Assembly (NCBI GenBank): GCA_012842745.1
Contig: DUSF01000035.1
Location: 124,001 to 188,000 of the forward strand
DNA: 64,000 nt
DNA from: Bacillus sp. (in: firmicutes)
GTDB lineage: Bacteria > Bacillota > Bacilli > Bacillales > Bacillaceae_J
Direction: 5' to 3'
Shown here: in pieces, positions 16,729-25,921 of the stretch
Position numbering within the stretch: the first letter of the stretch is position 1
How the letters are laid out: every line of letters begins with the position of its first letter
The notes under the pieces: generated by a model
The model's database searches: none
Told to the model about the DNA's origin: nothing
What the model saw: the letters and a program-made list of their open reading frames with translations, nothing else
Translations under genes and position numbers: made by a program

Positions 16729-17362
16729 TATTTTACATAGTGAGGAGAAAAATCATATAAAAATTAAAGCAATGACACTATTTGGTCTAATCTCCTATAC
16801 ATATGAAGTTCCACTTTTTAAAGTTGATGAAGAATCTTCATCGCTTGTAGTAAAAAGTGAAGAAAAAATAGGGCAGGGCGAGCAAAATACAACGTCAAAG
16901 GAAAAGTATAGGATTACACCAGATGAAGTTATTGAAAAAATAAAGCGTACAAAAGAAATTTTGGAACAGATTGTACATTTCCATCTCATTATCAAAAAAT
17001 TTATGCGTCATATTTCCATCCATAAGCTTAACTGGAACAGTTCGATTGGAGTCGGCGAAGCTGCCTCGACAGGTATGGCAACGGGTGCTTTATGGTCATT
17101 AAAAGGTGGAATAGTGGGCACAGTAAGCCTATACATGAAACTAAAGACAAGACCTAAGCTTTCTGTTACCCCTTTCTTTCAAGAGAATATAATTCGAACT
17201 AGCATTATATGTATTTTTTCATTTCGAATCGGGTATGCTATTCTCGGAGCATTACGAGTCGTGAAATATTGGAAGAGCATTAAAGGAGGCAAACCACATG
17301 GCAGAACATCCAATTCAAGGATTAATGACAACAGCTATGGAAAGTTTGAAGCAAATGATTGA
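16637..17362 (+). CDS. ytfI: DUF2953 membrane protein YtfI
   Basis: The 241-residue protein has an N-terminal hydrophobic helix (WVFIVIIALLALILLISFM), a beta-rich domain (KLTVKIDILHS...HIKIKAMTLFGLISYTYEVPLF), a charged linker of about 35 residues, and the conserved TSIGVGEAASTG-like stretch near 140 followed by a second hydrophobic region. This matches DUF2953/YtfI, paired with the spore protein YtfJ. Start choice is unsure: GTG 16637 lies only two bases after gagggg, and TTG 16646 is better spaced. Its 3' end overlaps ytfJ by 65 bases. Confidence 0.7.
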   Translation: MKELKWVFIVIIALLALILLISFMKLTVKIDILHSEEKNHIKIKAMTLFGLISYTYEVPLFKVDEESSSLVVKSEEKIGQGEQNTTSKEKYRITPDEVIEKIKRTKEILEQIVHFHLIIKKFMRHISIHKLNWNSSIGVGEAASTGMATGALWSLKGGIVGTVSLYMKLKTRPKLSVTPFFQENIIRTSIICIFSFRIGYAILGALRVVKYWKSIKGGKPHGRTSNSRINDNSYGKFEAND

Positions 17363-17828
17363 TGTGAATACAATTATCGGCGACCCAGTTGAAACACCTG
17401 ATGGCAGTGTTATTTTAACGGTTTCAAAAGTTGGTTTTGGCTTTGCTGCTGGTGGAAGCGAGTTTCAAACAGAAGGGCAAAATGGTGGGAGCGATAGTGA
17501 TGGCAATAGCAGCTCTAGCCAACTTCCATTTGGAGGCGGTAGCGGGGGTGGCGTTTCGATTACACCGATTGCATTTTTAATTGTAAATGCTTCAGGGGTT
17601 AAAATGATTCATTTAGATGAGAGCACCCATTTATTTGAACGTATTTTAGATCTTGCACCACAAGCGATTGAAAAAATCCAAACTATGATGAGTAAAAACA
17701 ACGAGTCTAATTCAAATTCAAATGGACAGGCCAATGGGCAGCAGCCAAATCGAAATTTTCAACAAAATCAGCATCATAATCAACAGCAATCAAATCTAAA
17801 TCAAAACTATCAGGAACCACCCGTTTAA
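17298..17828 (+). CDS. ytfJ: GerW family sporulation protein YtfJ
   Basis: The 176-residue protein belongs to the GerW/YtfJ family, known from sporulation and needed for normal germination. The conserved core is at 1-115: HPIQGLMTTAMESLKQMIDV, NTIIGDPVETPDGSVILTVSKV, GFGFAAGG and GGSGGGVSITPIAFLIV. The C-terminal 45 residues are low-complexity Asn/Gln-rich and variable. A strong aaaggagg site precedes ATG 17298, inside the end of ytfI. Confidence 0.9.
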   Translation: MAEHPIQGLMTTAMESLKQMIDVNTIIGDPVETPDGSVILTVSKVGFGFAAGGSEFQTEGQNGGSDSDGNSSSSQLPFGGGSGGGVSITPIAFLIVNASGVKMIHLDESTHLFERILDLAPQAIEKIQTMMSKNNESNSNSNGQANGQQPNRNFQQNQHHNQQQSNLNQNYQEPPV

Positions 17829-17845
17829 AAAGAGAATAAATTTTG

Positions 17846-17882
17846 AAGGTTGTTTCAATTTGAGGCAACCTTTTCTTTTTGT
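17846..17882 (+). terminator. Terminator of ytfI-ytfJ
   Basis: AAGGTTG pairs with CAACCTT across a 13-base loop, followed by a T-rich stretch. Confidence 0.65.
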
Positions 17883-17945
17883 AGTAAAGCGCTTTCTTAT
17901 TTCTTATGGTAAAATACATTAGGAAAATAGTAAAGGAGGGATTGG

Positions 17946-18941
17946 ATGACCTCAGAAATGGTTGATATGGAGAAGCTTTTTCGATTATTTGATAACTCAA
18001 CGACAATGCTTATGAATGAATTACAAATATCGTATTTAGATGCTTTAGCTGAAACAGGCGAGAACTTGTTTGAAGGCGAAATCCTTCAGGATTTAGACAC
18101 TTTTACAAAAAGAAGATTACTTCAAGAATACGAAGGAGTCGATATGACCGAAGCATCAAATGAAATGATTCGCAAAGCTTTTCAATTGGCAATTTTAAAA
18201 GGGATGAAAGAGGCGATTCAGCCCAGTCATGAAATGACTCCTGATGCAGTTTGTTTATTTATGAGCTACTTAGTTGAAAAACTAATGCACTCAAAAAAAC
18301 AGTTTAGTCTACTAGATCCTGCTTACGGTACAGGCAATTTAGTAACGGCAATTTTAAATAATTCAAAAAAATATATTAAAGCCTATGGAATCGAAGTTGA
18401 TGAAACGTTAATTCGCTTAGCTTATGTTGGGGCGAATTTACAAGAGCATGAAATTGACTTGTTTCGACAGGATGCGCTTCAACCTATTTTTGTCGAAAAT
18501 GTTGATATCGTTGTCGCAGATATACCGGTAGGTTATTATCCGAATGATATTGTTGCAAATGACTATGAATTGGGGGCTAAAGACGGAGCACATTCGTTTT
18601 CTCATTACTTATATATAGAAAAAAGTTTAAGACATCTTAAAGAGGGCGGCTACCTCATTGCAATGGTTCCGAACTTTTTGTTCGAGGGAGAAGAAGCGGA
18701 AAGGCTGCATCAGTTTATGAGGAAACATGCAGTTGTTATTGGCTTATTGCACCTACCTCTATCAATGTTTAAAAATAATAAATATGCAAAAAGTATTTTT
18801 ATTCTCCGCAAAAATAGAGCAGGTATAGTAGCACCAAAACAGGCGTTGCTTGCCGAATTACCAAGCTTTTCAAGGAAAGAAGCGATGAGCGCAATCATCA
18901 AAAATATTAACAATTGGTTTAGTGAAAACTTATTAGTATGA
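17946..18941 (+). CDS. ytxK: Adenine-methylase-like protein YtxK
   Basis: The 331-residue protein has the fold of N6-adenine DNA methylases. Motif I is clear (LLDPAYGTGNLVTAIL, about 122-137) and an acidic motif II follows (AYGIEVDETLIRLA). At the motif IV position, where active enzymes have (D/N)PP(Y/F), the sequence reads VVADIPVGYYPND, so catalysis on adenine is doubtful. There is no recognisable target-recognition domain. It sits before ackA, as in Bacillus; role unknown. Confidence 0.85.
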   Translation: MTSEMVDMEKLFRLFDNSTTMLMNELQISYLDALAETGENLFEGEILQDLDTFTKRRLLQEYEGVDMTEASNEMIRKAFQLAILKGMKEAIQPSHEMTPDAVCLFMSYLVEKLMHSKKQFSLLDPAYGTGNLVTAILNNSKKYIKAYGIEVDETLIRLAYVGANLQEHEIDLFRQDALQPIFVENVDIVVADIPVGYYPNDIVANDYELGAKDGAHSFSHYLYIEKSLRHLKEGGYLIAMVPNFLFEGEEAERLHQFMRKHAVVIGLLHLPLSMFKNNKYAKSIFILRKNRAGIVAPKQALLAELPSFSRKEAMSAIIKNINNWFSENLLV

Positions 18942-19000
18942 ATTTTGATAAAATTTGAAATTGCAAAAAGAGCCAAATTATTATAAATTGATACTATATG

Positions 19001-19015
19001 CGAAAGCGTTTTTAA
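19001..19015 (-). promoter_or_regulatory. Weak CcpA (cre) site candidate before ackA
   Basis: The minus strand matches the cre pattern WTGNAANCGNWNNCW at all but two fixed positions. ackA is CcpA-activated in B. subtilis, but here the element is only 26 bases from the start codon, an odd place for activation. Confidence 0.25.
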
Positions 19016-19040
19016 AATCATATAAAGGGGTTGTAATAAT

Positions 19041-20243
19041 ATGACAAAAATTTTAGCAATTAATGCAGGGAGTTCATCTTTAAAATTTCAATTATTCGAG
19101 ATGCCTAGTGAGAAGGTATTAACAAAGGGTTTAGTAGAAAGAATCGGTTTAAATGATTCTGTCTTTAATATTTCTGTTAATGATGAAAAGTATAATGATG
19201 TTTACGATATTCCAAATCATGCTGTTGCAGTTAAGCTGCTGTTGGACAAGTTAATTACTTTAGGTGTTGTTTCTTCTTTAGATGAAATTAATGCAATTGG
19301 CCATCGTGTCGTTCATGGCGGTGAAAAATTTAGTGATTCCGCTTTAATTACAGATGAAGTTATCAAATTCATTGAAGAATTATCTGATTTGGCACCATTG
19401 CATAATCCTGCCAACCTTGTCGGTATTCAAGCTTTTAAAGAAGTGCTACCGAACGTACCAGCAGTGGCAGTGTTTGATACAGCATTCCATCAAACGATGC
19501 CTGAAAAATCATATTTATATAGCTTGCCATATGATTATTATACAGAGTTTGGTATTCGCAAATACGGTTTCCATGGTACATCCCATAAATATGTAGCAGA
19601 GCGAGCAGCTAAAATGTTAAATCGCCCACTTGAGACATTGAAACTGATTACATGTCATTTAGGAAATGGATCTAGTATTACAGCAATTAAGAATGGAAAA
19701 TCATTCGATACTTCAATGGGATTCACGCCTTTAGCAGGTCTGACGATGGGAACAAGATGTGGAAATATTGACCCTGCTTTAATACCATTCATTATGGAGA
19801 AAACAGGCAGCACAGCTGAAGAGGTAATCAATGTCTGTAATAAGCAAAGTGGATTGCTAGCGCTTTCAGGACATTCGAGTGATTTACGTGACATCCTAGA
19901 AAAAGCAGAATTAGGGGATGAGCGTGCGGAGTTGGCGCTTAACATTTTTACCCAAAGAATTACTGGGTTTATAGGTTCATATTCAGCGAGAATGGGTGGG
20001 GTCGATGGAATTATCTTTACCGCTGGAATCGGAGAAAATAGTGCAATCGTTCGTTCACGCGTTCTTCAAGGATTAGAATACATGGGTGTTTATACGGATG
20101 ATGACTTAAATAAGACCCGTGGTGAAGAAGCGTTTATTAACCACCCGCAATCATCTGTTAAAGTTATGGTTATTCCGACGAACGAGGAAGTTATGATTGC
20201 CAGAGATACAGAAAGATTAGCGTTAACAATGGCAGCGCTTTAA
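19041..20243 (+). CDS. ackA: Acetate kinase
   Basis: The 400-residue ASKHA-fold kinase converts acetyl phosphate and ADP to acetate and ATP in overflow metabolism. Motifs: [19 protein letters not shown] (N-terminal phosphate loop), [10 protein letters not shown], the catalytic Asp-Thr in [42 protein letters not shown] and [11 protein letters not shown]. Length is typical. ATG 19041 follows aaaggggt. It follows ytxK, as in Bacillus. Confidence 0.97.
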   Translation: MTKILAINAGSSSLKFQLFEMPSEKVLTKGLVERIGLNDSVFNISVNDEKYNDVYDIPNHAVAVKLLLDKLITLGVVSSLDEINAIGHRVVHGGEKFSDSALITDEVIKFIEELSDLAPLHNPANLVGIQAFKEVLPNVPAVAVFDTAFHQTMPEKSYLYSLPYDYYTEFGIRKYGFHGTSHKYVAERAAKMLNRPLETLKLITCHLGNGSSITAIKNGKSFDTSMGFTPLAGLTMGTRCGNIDPALIPFIMEKTGSTAEEVINVCNKQSGLLALSGHSSDLRDILEKAELGDERAELALNIFTQRITGFIGSYSARMGGVDGIIFTAGIGENSAIVRSRVLQGLEYMGVYTDDDLNKTRGEEAFINHPQSSVKVMVIPTNEEVMIARDTERLALTMAAL

Positions 20244-20347
20244 ATTGGTAGCGTTTTAATTGTAGGTATGTAATGAATAGGTCTTTTGCTTTTTATTCCA
20301 AATTCGCTAAAATGTAAATATATCGGATAGTGTTGGGAGGACAATCT

Positions 20348-21193
20348 ATGGGACCATGGACCAATCGTGAACAACGGGTTTACAAGCAAATAGTAGATTG
20401 GGAGCAAAACTTATTTGAATACGTACCTACAGATTTTGAACGGACCTTTGATAAATGGGTAGAGCTTGGCTTTGAAAAGCTGGATGAAAATATCCGCGAA
20501 CAATTTTTCAAAAGCTTAGATCATTGGTTGTTTCATCTTCATGCTTTTATCCAAGGCTCGGATTCACAAATGATTGCTAGAGACCGTCTCTTGAAAGCTG
20601 CGAGGATTCTAAAAGAGGATATTGACCAAATTGTGGATATGAAGAGTCTAACGGTCGACCAGCTCGCTTATTTAGCGGATCAGCAAATTGCAAAATACCG
20701 CATCTATTCATTTGCACAGGGTAGTTTAGCAGGAACTGGTGGCGTCCTGTTAGGGACCGATATTCCAGCGATGATAATGCTAAATTTGCGTGCTGTGCAA
20801 AATATCGCAAATGTATATGGGTATGATGTCAATATACCGTATGAAACGATGACCTCTTTAAAGGTTTTTCATGCTGCCACATTACCTAAACGGATGAGGG
20901 CAGAGGGGTGGTCCAATCTTGTGAATGAAGTGAAACAATTCGATGAACAATTGTATTACTATTATGAAAAAGATGAAGAATTGACAAATGCGACATGGTT
21001 GGAGCAGCCACTCATTCAGATTTTGAAATCGATGGTTATTATTATGTTTCGAAAAAAAGTAATTCAAGGGCTTCCGCTAATCGGCATGGCTTTTGGTGCA
21101 GGAATGAATTATAAGCTATCACGCCAAGTGACTGACTTTGCGCATCATTTTTATCAAATGCGCTACTTACTTGAAAAAAACAGCGAAGAATAA
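20348..21193 (+). CDS. EcsC family protein
   Basis: I place the start at ATG 20348 behind tgggagg; the frame is open from TTG 20330 but that start would sit on the ribosome site. The 281-residue product has the EcsC pattern: EQRVYKQIVDWEQNLF, a region with FAQGSLAGTGGVLLGTDIPAMIMLNLRAVQNIANVYGYD, and a C-terminal AFGAGMNYKLSRQVTDFAHHFYQMRY. EcsC of B. subtilis is associated with the Ecs ABC transporter, but this is a stand-alone gene and its role is unknown. Confidence 0.75.
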   Translation: MGPWTNREQRVYKQIVDWEQNLFEYVPTDFERTFDKWVELGFEKLDENIREQFFKSLDHWLFHLHAFIQGSDSQMIARDRLLKAARILKEDIDQIVDMKSLTVDQLAYLADQQIAKYRIYSFAQGSLAGTGGVLLGTDIPAMIMLNLRAVQNIANVYGYDVNIPYETMTSLKVFHAATLPKRMRAEGWSNLVNEVKQFDEQLYYYYEKDEELTNATWLEQPLIQILKSMVIIMFRKKVIQGLPLIGMAFGAGMNYKLSRQVTDFAHHFYQMRYLLEKNSEE

Positions 21194-21207
21194 AATGAGG
21201 TGATCAT

Positions 21208-21720
21208 TTGAGCGTTCTAGAGCATAAAAAAGAAGCACCAAAATCAGTGCGTTGTATGGTTATAACGGTAAGCGATACACGGACTGAGGAGACTGATAAA
21301 AGCGGCAAACTTATGAAACAGTTACTTGAAGAATACGGACATGAAATTGTGAAATATGAAATTGTCAGAGATGATGAGGAGTCTATTAAGGCCGCGCTTA
21401 TAAGAGGCTTTGATAATCATCAAGTTGAAGCCATAGTAACAAACGGTGGAACAGGAATTGCTAAACGAGACGTAACAATCGAAACCGTTCAGAAAATCAT
21501 TACGAAAGAAATCGTCGGCTTTGGCGAGTTATTTAGAATGTTAAGCTATACAGAGGATATCGGCTCTGCTGCGCTTTTAAGTCGAGCGATTGCCGGGGTT
21601 GCGATGGACAAGCCAATCTTTTCAACCCCTGGGTCAACGGGCGCTGTTCGATTAGCGATGAACAAACTAATTCTCCCTGAGCTTGCTCATGTCATTAGGG
21701 AAATACGAAAGGATAAATAA
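21208..21720 (+). CDS. moaB: Molybdenum cofactor biosynthesis protein MoaB
   Basis: The 170-residue MoaB/Mog-fold protein adenylates or binds molybdopterin. Visible motifs are CMVITVSDTRTEETDKSGK at the N-terminus, AIVTNGGTGIAKRDVT (about 75-90) and the C-terminal FSTPGSTGAVRLAMNKLILPEL. Start is TTG 21208 behind aggtgat. It lies upstream of argGH as in B. subtilis, 14 bases after the EcsC-family gene, so the two probably share a transcript. Confidence 0.93.
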   Translation: MSVLEHKKEAPKSVRCMVITVSDTRTEETDKSGKLMKQLLEEYGHEIVKYEIVRDDEESIKAALIRGFDNHQVEAIVTNGGTGIAKRDVTIETVQKIITKEIVGFGELFRMLSYTEDIGSAALLSRAIAGVAMDKPIFSTPGSTGAVRLAMNKLILPELAHVIREIRKDK

Positions 21721-21721
21721 G

Positions 21722-21760
21722 GGGTAAGAAGCAGAGAGCACCGCTCTCTGCTTCTTACCC
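21722..21760. terminator. Perfect 18-bp hairpin between convergent genes
   Basis: 21722-21739 and 21743-21760 are exact reverse complements with only three bases between them. The hairpin lies just after the moaB stop and contains the stop of the opposite-strand gene. T-runs are poor on both sides, so it may act as a strong folding barrier rather than a standard terminator. Confidence 0.7.
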
Positions 21761-22072
21761 ATGGATTTTCTCCTCAATAACATTTTGGTTCATTCGATAC
21801 CATATCCATAAATCATTAATAATCGATGCCAACTCAGATATTTCAGAATTTAATTGACATGAGCACACAAAGTCCTCCTCTATATCTAACTTGGACTGTT
21901 TTACATTGATGGTTGTTTCAAGCTCTTTAATTCGGTCTGGGATATGTCCCCTACTATTTTCCCAAGCGGCTACAATTGTTTGCTGCTCGACCGCACTATA
22001 TTGATGCCATTCTTTATTTAAAAGCGGCAATAAAATTCCTAATCTATCATCCATTTGAAAAAATTGATTCAT
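21755..22072 (-). CDS. Hypothetical 105-residue cytosolic protein
   Basis: A small acidic, helical protein (MNQFFQMDDRLGILLPLL, then KELETTINVKQSKLD, and a C-terminal LASIINDLWIWYRMNQNV). It has a Cys pair in FVCSCQL but no motif I recognise. On the minus strand the ATG at 22072 is preceded by an aaggagag-like site. It is convergent with moaB and divergent from argG. Family unknown to me. Confidence 0.6.
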   Translation of the reverse strand: MNQFFQMDDRLGILLPLLNKEWHQYSAVEQQTIVAAWENSRGHIPDRIKELETTINVKQSKLDIEEDFVCSCQLNSEISELASIINDLWIWYRMNQNVIEEKIHG

Positions 22073-22176
22073 TGCAATAATCTCTCCTTATCTTAGCCTT
22101 TTTCCATTATACATGCATTGAAAACCCATATCCATTTATGTGATTTTAATTTTAAAAATAATTTTATGATAACCTA

Positions 22177-22205
22177 TTGAAAAATGGTGTAAAACTTGTT
22201 ACAGT
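22177..22205 (+). promoter_or_regulatory. Candidate SigA promoter of argGH
   Basis: ttgaaa (22177-22182) and tacagt (22200-22205) are 17 bases apart. The leader of about 125 bases holds a small aaggga/tccctt hairpin (near 22247-22266) followed by T-rich sequence. An ArgR/AhrC operator could not be identified with confidence. Confidence 0.4.
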
Positions 22206-22338
22206 ATAGTTTATTAATGAGTAATCATATATTGCATTTAATTATTAAGGGACAATCAATCCCTTTTCATTTTTGTTTAGTGTGAATATTTATGAATTAT
22301 TAAGAATCTTTATACAGGAATTTAAGGAGGAGTCTTAA

Positions 22339-23547
22339 GTGGCTAATAAAAAATGTGTACTTGCTTATTCTGGTGGACTTGATACGTCCGTTGCAATTAA
22401 ATGGATTGCAGAACAAGGCTTTGATGTTATTGCGGTCTGCCTTGATGTCGGTGAAGGAAAAGATTTAGATTTTATTAAAGAAAAAGCGTTAAAAGTAGGC
22501 GCAATTAAATCTATCGTAATTGATGCAAAAAATGAATTTGCTGAAAGCTTTGTATTGCCAGCAATTTATGCAAATACAATGTATGAAAATAAATATCCAT
22601 TAGTATCAGCATTATCTCGTCCGTTAATTGCGAAAAAACTAGTTGAAATTGCCGAACAAGAAGGCGCTGACGCTATTGCTCATGGTTGTACAGGTAAAGG
22701 AAATGACCAAGTTCGTTTTGAAGTGTCATTTGCAGCATTAAATCCAGAGTTAGATGTGATTGCTCCTGTTCGTGAGTGGAGCTGGTCACGTGAAGAAGAA
22801 ATCGAATATGCAAAAAAACATGGTATTCCAATTCCGATCAATTTAGACAGCCCTTACTCGATTGACCAAAATTTATGGGGACGTGCAAATGAGTGTGGTG
22901 TGTTAGAAGATCCATGGGCAGCACCACCTGAAGATGCTTATGAGTTAACCAATCCAGTTGAGAACACACCTGATACACCTGAATATATTGAAATTGAATT
23001 TATTCAAGGGAAACCAGTTACGTTAAATGGTAAACATTATCCTTTAGATGAATTAATTCTTACTTTAAATAAAATTGCTGGCAAGCATGGTGTTGGCCGC
23101 ATTGACCATGTTGAAAACCGTTTAGTAGGTATTAAATCTCGTGAAGTATACGAAGCACCTGCGGCAATTACGTTAATTAAAGCTCATAAAGAGCTTGAAG
23201 ATTTAACACTTACACGTGAAGTAGCACACTTCAAACCAATTATTGAAATGAAGCTAGAAGAAGTTATTTATAATGGCCTTTGGTTCTCGCCGTTAACAGA
23301 TGCATTAAAAGCATTTTTAACAGAAACACAAAAAACAGTAACAGGCGTTGTACGTGTCAAACTTTATAAAGGCAATGCTATTGTTGATGGCCGTAAATCT
23401 GATTATTCATTGTATAATGAAAATCTTGCAACATATACAACAGAAGATACGTTTGATCATACAGCTGCCATTGGTTTTACGAAGCTTTGGGGTCTACCAA
23501 CACAAGTAAACAGCATGGTGAATGGTAAGAAGAAGGTGAACGCGTGA
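22339..23547 (+). CDS. argG: Argininosuccinate synthase
   Basis: The 402-residue enzyme joins citrulline and aspartate using ATP, the seventh step of arginine synthesis. The N-terminal PP-loop is [19 protein letters not shown], followed by [30 protein letters not shown] and [15 protein letters not shown]. Start is GTG 22339 with a strong aaggagg site. argH begins within its stop codon (GTGA). Confidence 0.97.
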   Translation: MANKKCVLAYSGGLDTSVAIKWIAEQGFDVIAVCLDVGEGKDLDFIKEKALKVGAIKSIVIDAKNEFAESFVLPAIYANTMYENKYPLVSALSRPLIAKKLVEIAEQEGADAIAHGCTGKGNDQVRFEVSFAALNPELDVIAPVREWSWSREEEIEYAKKHGIPIPINLDSPYSIDQNLWGRANECGVLEDPWAAPPEDAYELTNPVENTPDTPEYIEIEFIQGKPVTLNGKHYPLDELILTLNKIAGKHGVGRIDHVENRLVGIKSREVYEAPAAITLIKAHKELEDLTLTREVAHFKPIIEMKLEEVIYNGLWFSPLTDALKAFLTETQKTVTGVVRVKLYKGNAIVDGRKSDYSLYNENLATYTTEDTFDHTAAIGFTKLWGLPTQVNSMVNGKKKVNA

Positions 23548-24917
23548 AAAAACTTTGGGGTGGCCGTTTCCAAAAAACAGCTGAGGAGTGGGTCGATGAC
23601 TTTGGTGCATCGATCCACTTTGATAAACAGTTAGTTGAAGAGGATATCGAAGGTAGTCTAGCACATGTAACAATGCTAGGGAAATGTGGAATTTTAACAA
23701 ATGACGAAGCTACGAAAATCAAAGCAGGCCTTGAAACATTGCTAGAAAAAGCGAAAAATAATGAGCTGGAATTCTCTGTTCAATATGAAGATATTCATTT
23801 GAATATTGAAAAGCAGCTCATTGATTTAATCGGTCCTGTCGGCGGTAAGCTACATACTGGTCGTAGCCGCAATGACCAAGTGGCAACAGATGTACATCTA
23901 TATTTGCGCAACCAAGTGTTCGATATTTTAGAGGCAATTAGGTCGCTGCAAAAAGCTCTTGTGAAGCAAGCAGAACAGCATGTTGAAACGATTATTCCTG
24001 GCTACACGCATCTGCAGCGGGCCCAACCAGTTTCGTTTGCTCATCATCTTTTAGCCTATTTTTGGATGCTTGAGCGTGACTACGAAAGAATGCAAGAATC
24101 GTATAAACGAATTAACATTTCTCCGTTAGGAGCGGGGGCATTAGCTGGCACAACATTCCCAATTGATCGTGAGTATACGGCAGAATTGTTGGGCTTTGAT
24201 AGTGTATATAATAATAGCTTAGATGCTGTAAGTGATAGGGATTATATTTTAGAGTTTTTAAGCAATTCATCAATATTGATGATGCATCTATCGCGTTTTT
24301 GTGAGGAATTAATTTTATGGTCTTCCTCGGAGTTCAATTTTGTCGAAATCGATGATACGTTTGCAACAGGCTCCAGCATCATGCCGCAAAAGAAAAATCC
24401 TGATATGGCAGAACTAATCCGCGGAAAAACAGGACGAGTTTATGGCGCATTATTTGGCTTGTTAACGGTTATGAAAGGTACGCCTTTAGCTTACAACAAA
24501 GACTTCCAAGAAGATAAAGAAGGCATGTTTGATGCTGTTAAAACAGTAAAAGGCTCTCTTGAAATATTTGCGGGCATGATTGACACTTTAAAGGTGAAAA
24601 CTGAAGTGCTTCAGGAGACCGTTAAGGCTGACTTTTCAAATGCAACAGAGCTTGCAGACTATTTAGCAACGAAAGGGATGCCGTTCCGTGAAGCTCATGA
24701 AGTTGTTGGCAAGTTAGTTTTCACATGCATCCAAAGAGGAATCTATTTACTTGATCTTTCAATGGATGACTACAAAGAAGCATCAGCATTGTTTGCTGAG
24801 GATATTTACGAAGTTCTGCAACCGAAAACAGTTGTGGCAAGACGTAATAGTCTTGGTGGGACAGGCTTTGAACAAGTGAAAAGTGCATTAGATAAAGCAA
24901 AAAAAGCGTTGGGTTAA
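23544..24917 (+). CDS. argH: Argininosuccinate lyase
   Basis: The 457-residue lyase splits argininosuccinate into arginine and fumarate. It belongs to the aspartase/fumarase superfamily: [40 protein letters not shown], the catalytic-region [17 protein letters not shown] and the signature [23 protein letters not shown] 23544 overlaps the argG stop, so translation is coupled. A terminator overlaps the 3' end. Confidence 0.97.
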   Translation: MKKLWGGRFQKTAEEWVDDFGASIHFDKQLVEEDIEGSLAHVTMLGKCGILTNDEATKIKAGLETLLEKAKNNELEFSVQYEDIHLNIEKQLIDLIGPVGGKLHTGRSRNDQVATDVHLYLRNQVFDILEAIRSLQKALVKQAEQHVETIIPGYTHLQRAQPVSFAHHLLAYFWMLERDYERMQESYKRINISPLGAGALAGTTFPIDREYTAELLGFDSVYNNSLDAVSDRDYILEFLSNSSILMMHLSRFCEELILWSSSEFNFVEIDDTFATGSSIMPQKKNPDMAELIRGKTGRVYGALFGLLTVMKGTPLAYNKDFQEDKEGMFDAVKTVKGSLEIFAGMIDTLKVKTEVLQETVKADFSNATELADYLATKGMPFREAHEVVGKLVFTCIQRGIYLLDLSMDDYKEASALFAEDIYEVLQPKTVVARRNSLGGTGFEQVKSALDKAKKALG

Positions 24918-24935
24918 ACCCAACGCTTTTTTATT
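24899..24935. terminator. Bidirectional terminator of argH and the stress-protein gene
   Basis: An aaaaaagcgttggg / cccaacgctttttt inverted repeat spans the argH stop and has A- and T-runs on both sides, serving both convergent genes. Confidence 0.85.
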
Positions 24936-25380
24936 CTACATCGTTTGAACGAACAACTAACACATCACATTTTGCATAACGCATAATATGTTCGGATACA
25001 CTACCAATAAAGAAACGTTCAACAGCATTTAAACCTGTTGCACCACAAACAATTAAATCAACATTATGATTTGGTGCAAAGTCTTTAGCAATTTTTACTT
25101 TTGGGGAGCCATATCCAATAATGACATCAACTTGAGCAATGCCAGCTTCTTCTGCTTCTTTTTTATGCGATTCCAACAGTTCGTTTGCGAATACTTCAGC
25201 ACGCTCAACAATCGTGCGGTCATAGGCTTCAACCGTTGCAAATGCTCTTGTATCAATAACATGTCCAATCAATAGTTTAGCATTGTTACTTTTGGTTATG
25301 TCCACTGCTTTTTTAAAAGCTCTTTCTGATTCCTTTGAACCGTCAATCGCGACCAAAACATTTTTATAAGCTAAACTCAT
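24931..25380 (-). CDS. Universal stress protein (UspA family)
   Basis: This 149-residue single Usp domain has the ATP-binding signature: N-terminal KNVLVAIDGSKESERAFKKA and C-terminal IVCGATGLNAVERFFIGSVSEHIMR, the G-2X-G-9X-G-(S/T) pattern, so an ATP-binding form is expected. The role in Bacillales is poorly defined. It is transcribed toward argH; its ATG at 25380 has a gggggaa ribosome site on the minus strand. Confidence 0.92.
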   Translation of the reverse strand: MSLAYKNVLVAIDGSKESERAFKKAVDITKSNNAKLLIGHVIDTRAFATVEAYDRTIVERAEVFANELLESHKKEAEEAGIAQVDVIIGYGSPKVKIAKDFAPNHNVDLIVCGATGLNAVERFFIGSVSEHIMRYAKCDVLVVRSNDVE

Positions 25381-25499
25381 AAAAAATTCCCCCTAGATGG
25401 TAATATAGGCAACTACTATAGCTCATTATATCATTTTACAATTCTAATAAATGGCTAAAAGTTGAAAAAATAATGAAAAAATTAGCAGAGGTGATAGAA

Positions 25500-25874
25500 G
25501 TGTTGCGACATTTTATTATAATCGCAATTTCGACGTTTGTTATTCTCGCTGGTTTTCCTTTCAATACTGCTGCAGACGATTTGATAAATTGTGTAGCCTT
25601 TAAAATAACGTTAGTTTCGGAAGGACAGGAAATCGAATGGGAGTATGAAAATCCTGATGGGTTTGAATATGAAGTCGGGAGTACGGTGATAAAAGGGCAA
25701 AATGCAAAAGAAGAAGTTGAAAAAATGTATAACGCTTTACAATTAACAAAATCAACGGAAGTGGAAGAAATAAAACAAATTCTTGAAAAGCAAGGCTATG
25801 ACAAACTTGAAAAATTTGTCGTACGCTTAAAATATTTTGATGAGGAATTATTGACATGGAGTTGGGTTCGATAA
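25500..25874 (+). CDS. Hypothetical secreted protein
   Basis: I place the start at GTG 25500, behind agaggtg; an upstream in-frame ATG at 25473 has no ribosome site. The product of about 124 residues begins with a signal-peptide-like segment (RHFIIIAISTFVILAGFPF) and continues as an acidic domain with WEYENPDGFEYEVG and a C-terminal helix pair. No family recognised. A strong hairpin shared with the convergent peptidase gene overlaps its end. Confidence 0.55.
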   Translation: MLRHFIIIAISTFVILAGFPFNTAADDLINCVAFKITLVSEGQEIEWEYENPDGFEYEVGSTVIKGQNAKEEVEKMYNALQLTKSTEVEEIKQILEKQGYDKLEKFVVRLKYFDEELLTWSWVR

Positions 25875-25921
25875 AAATTCCGTCAATCGATTATTGTTCC
25901 CTAATCGATTGACGGAATTTT
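25874..25921. terminator. 20-bp perfect hairpin between convergent genes
   Basis: 25874-25893 and 25902-25921 are exact reverse complements with an eight-base loop. It starts with AAAA and ends with TTTT, so it can terminate transcription from both sides. Confidence 0.85.

Noticed and set aside
22275-22310. ArgR/AhrC operator before argG
   Set aside because: gtgaatatttatgaatt resembles one half of an ARG box but the second half (ATTCA) is absent.
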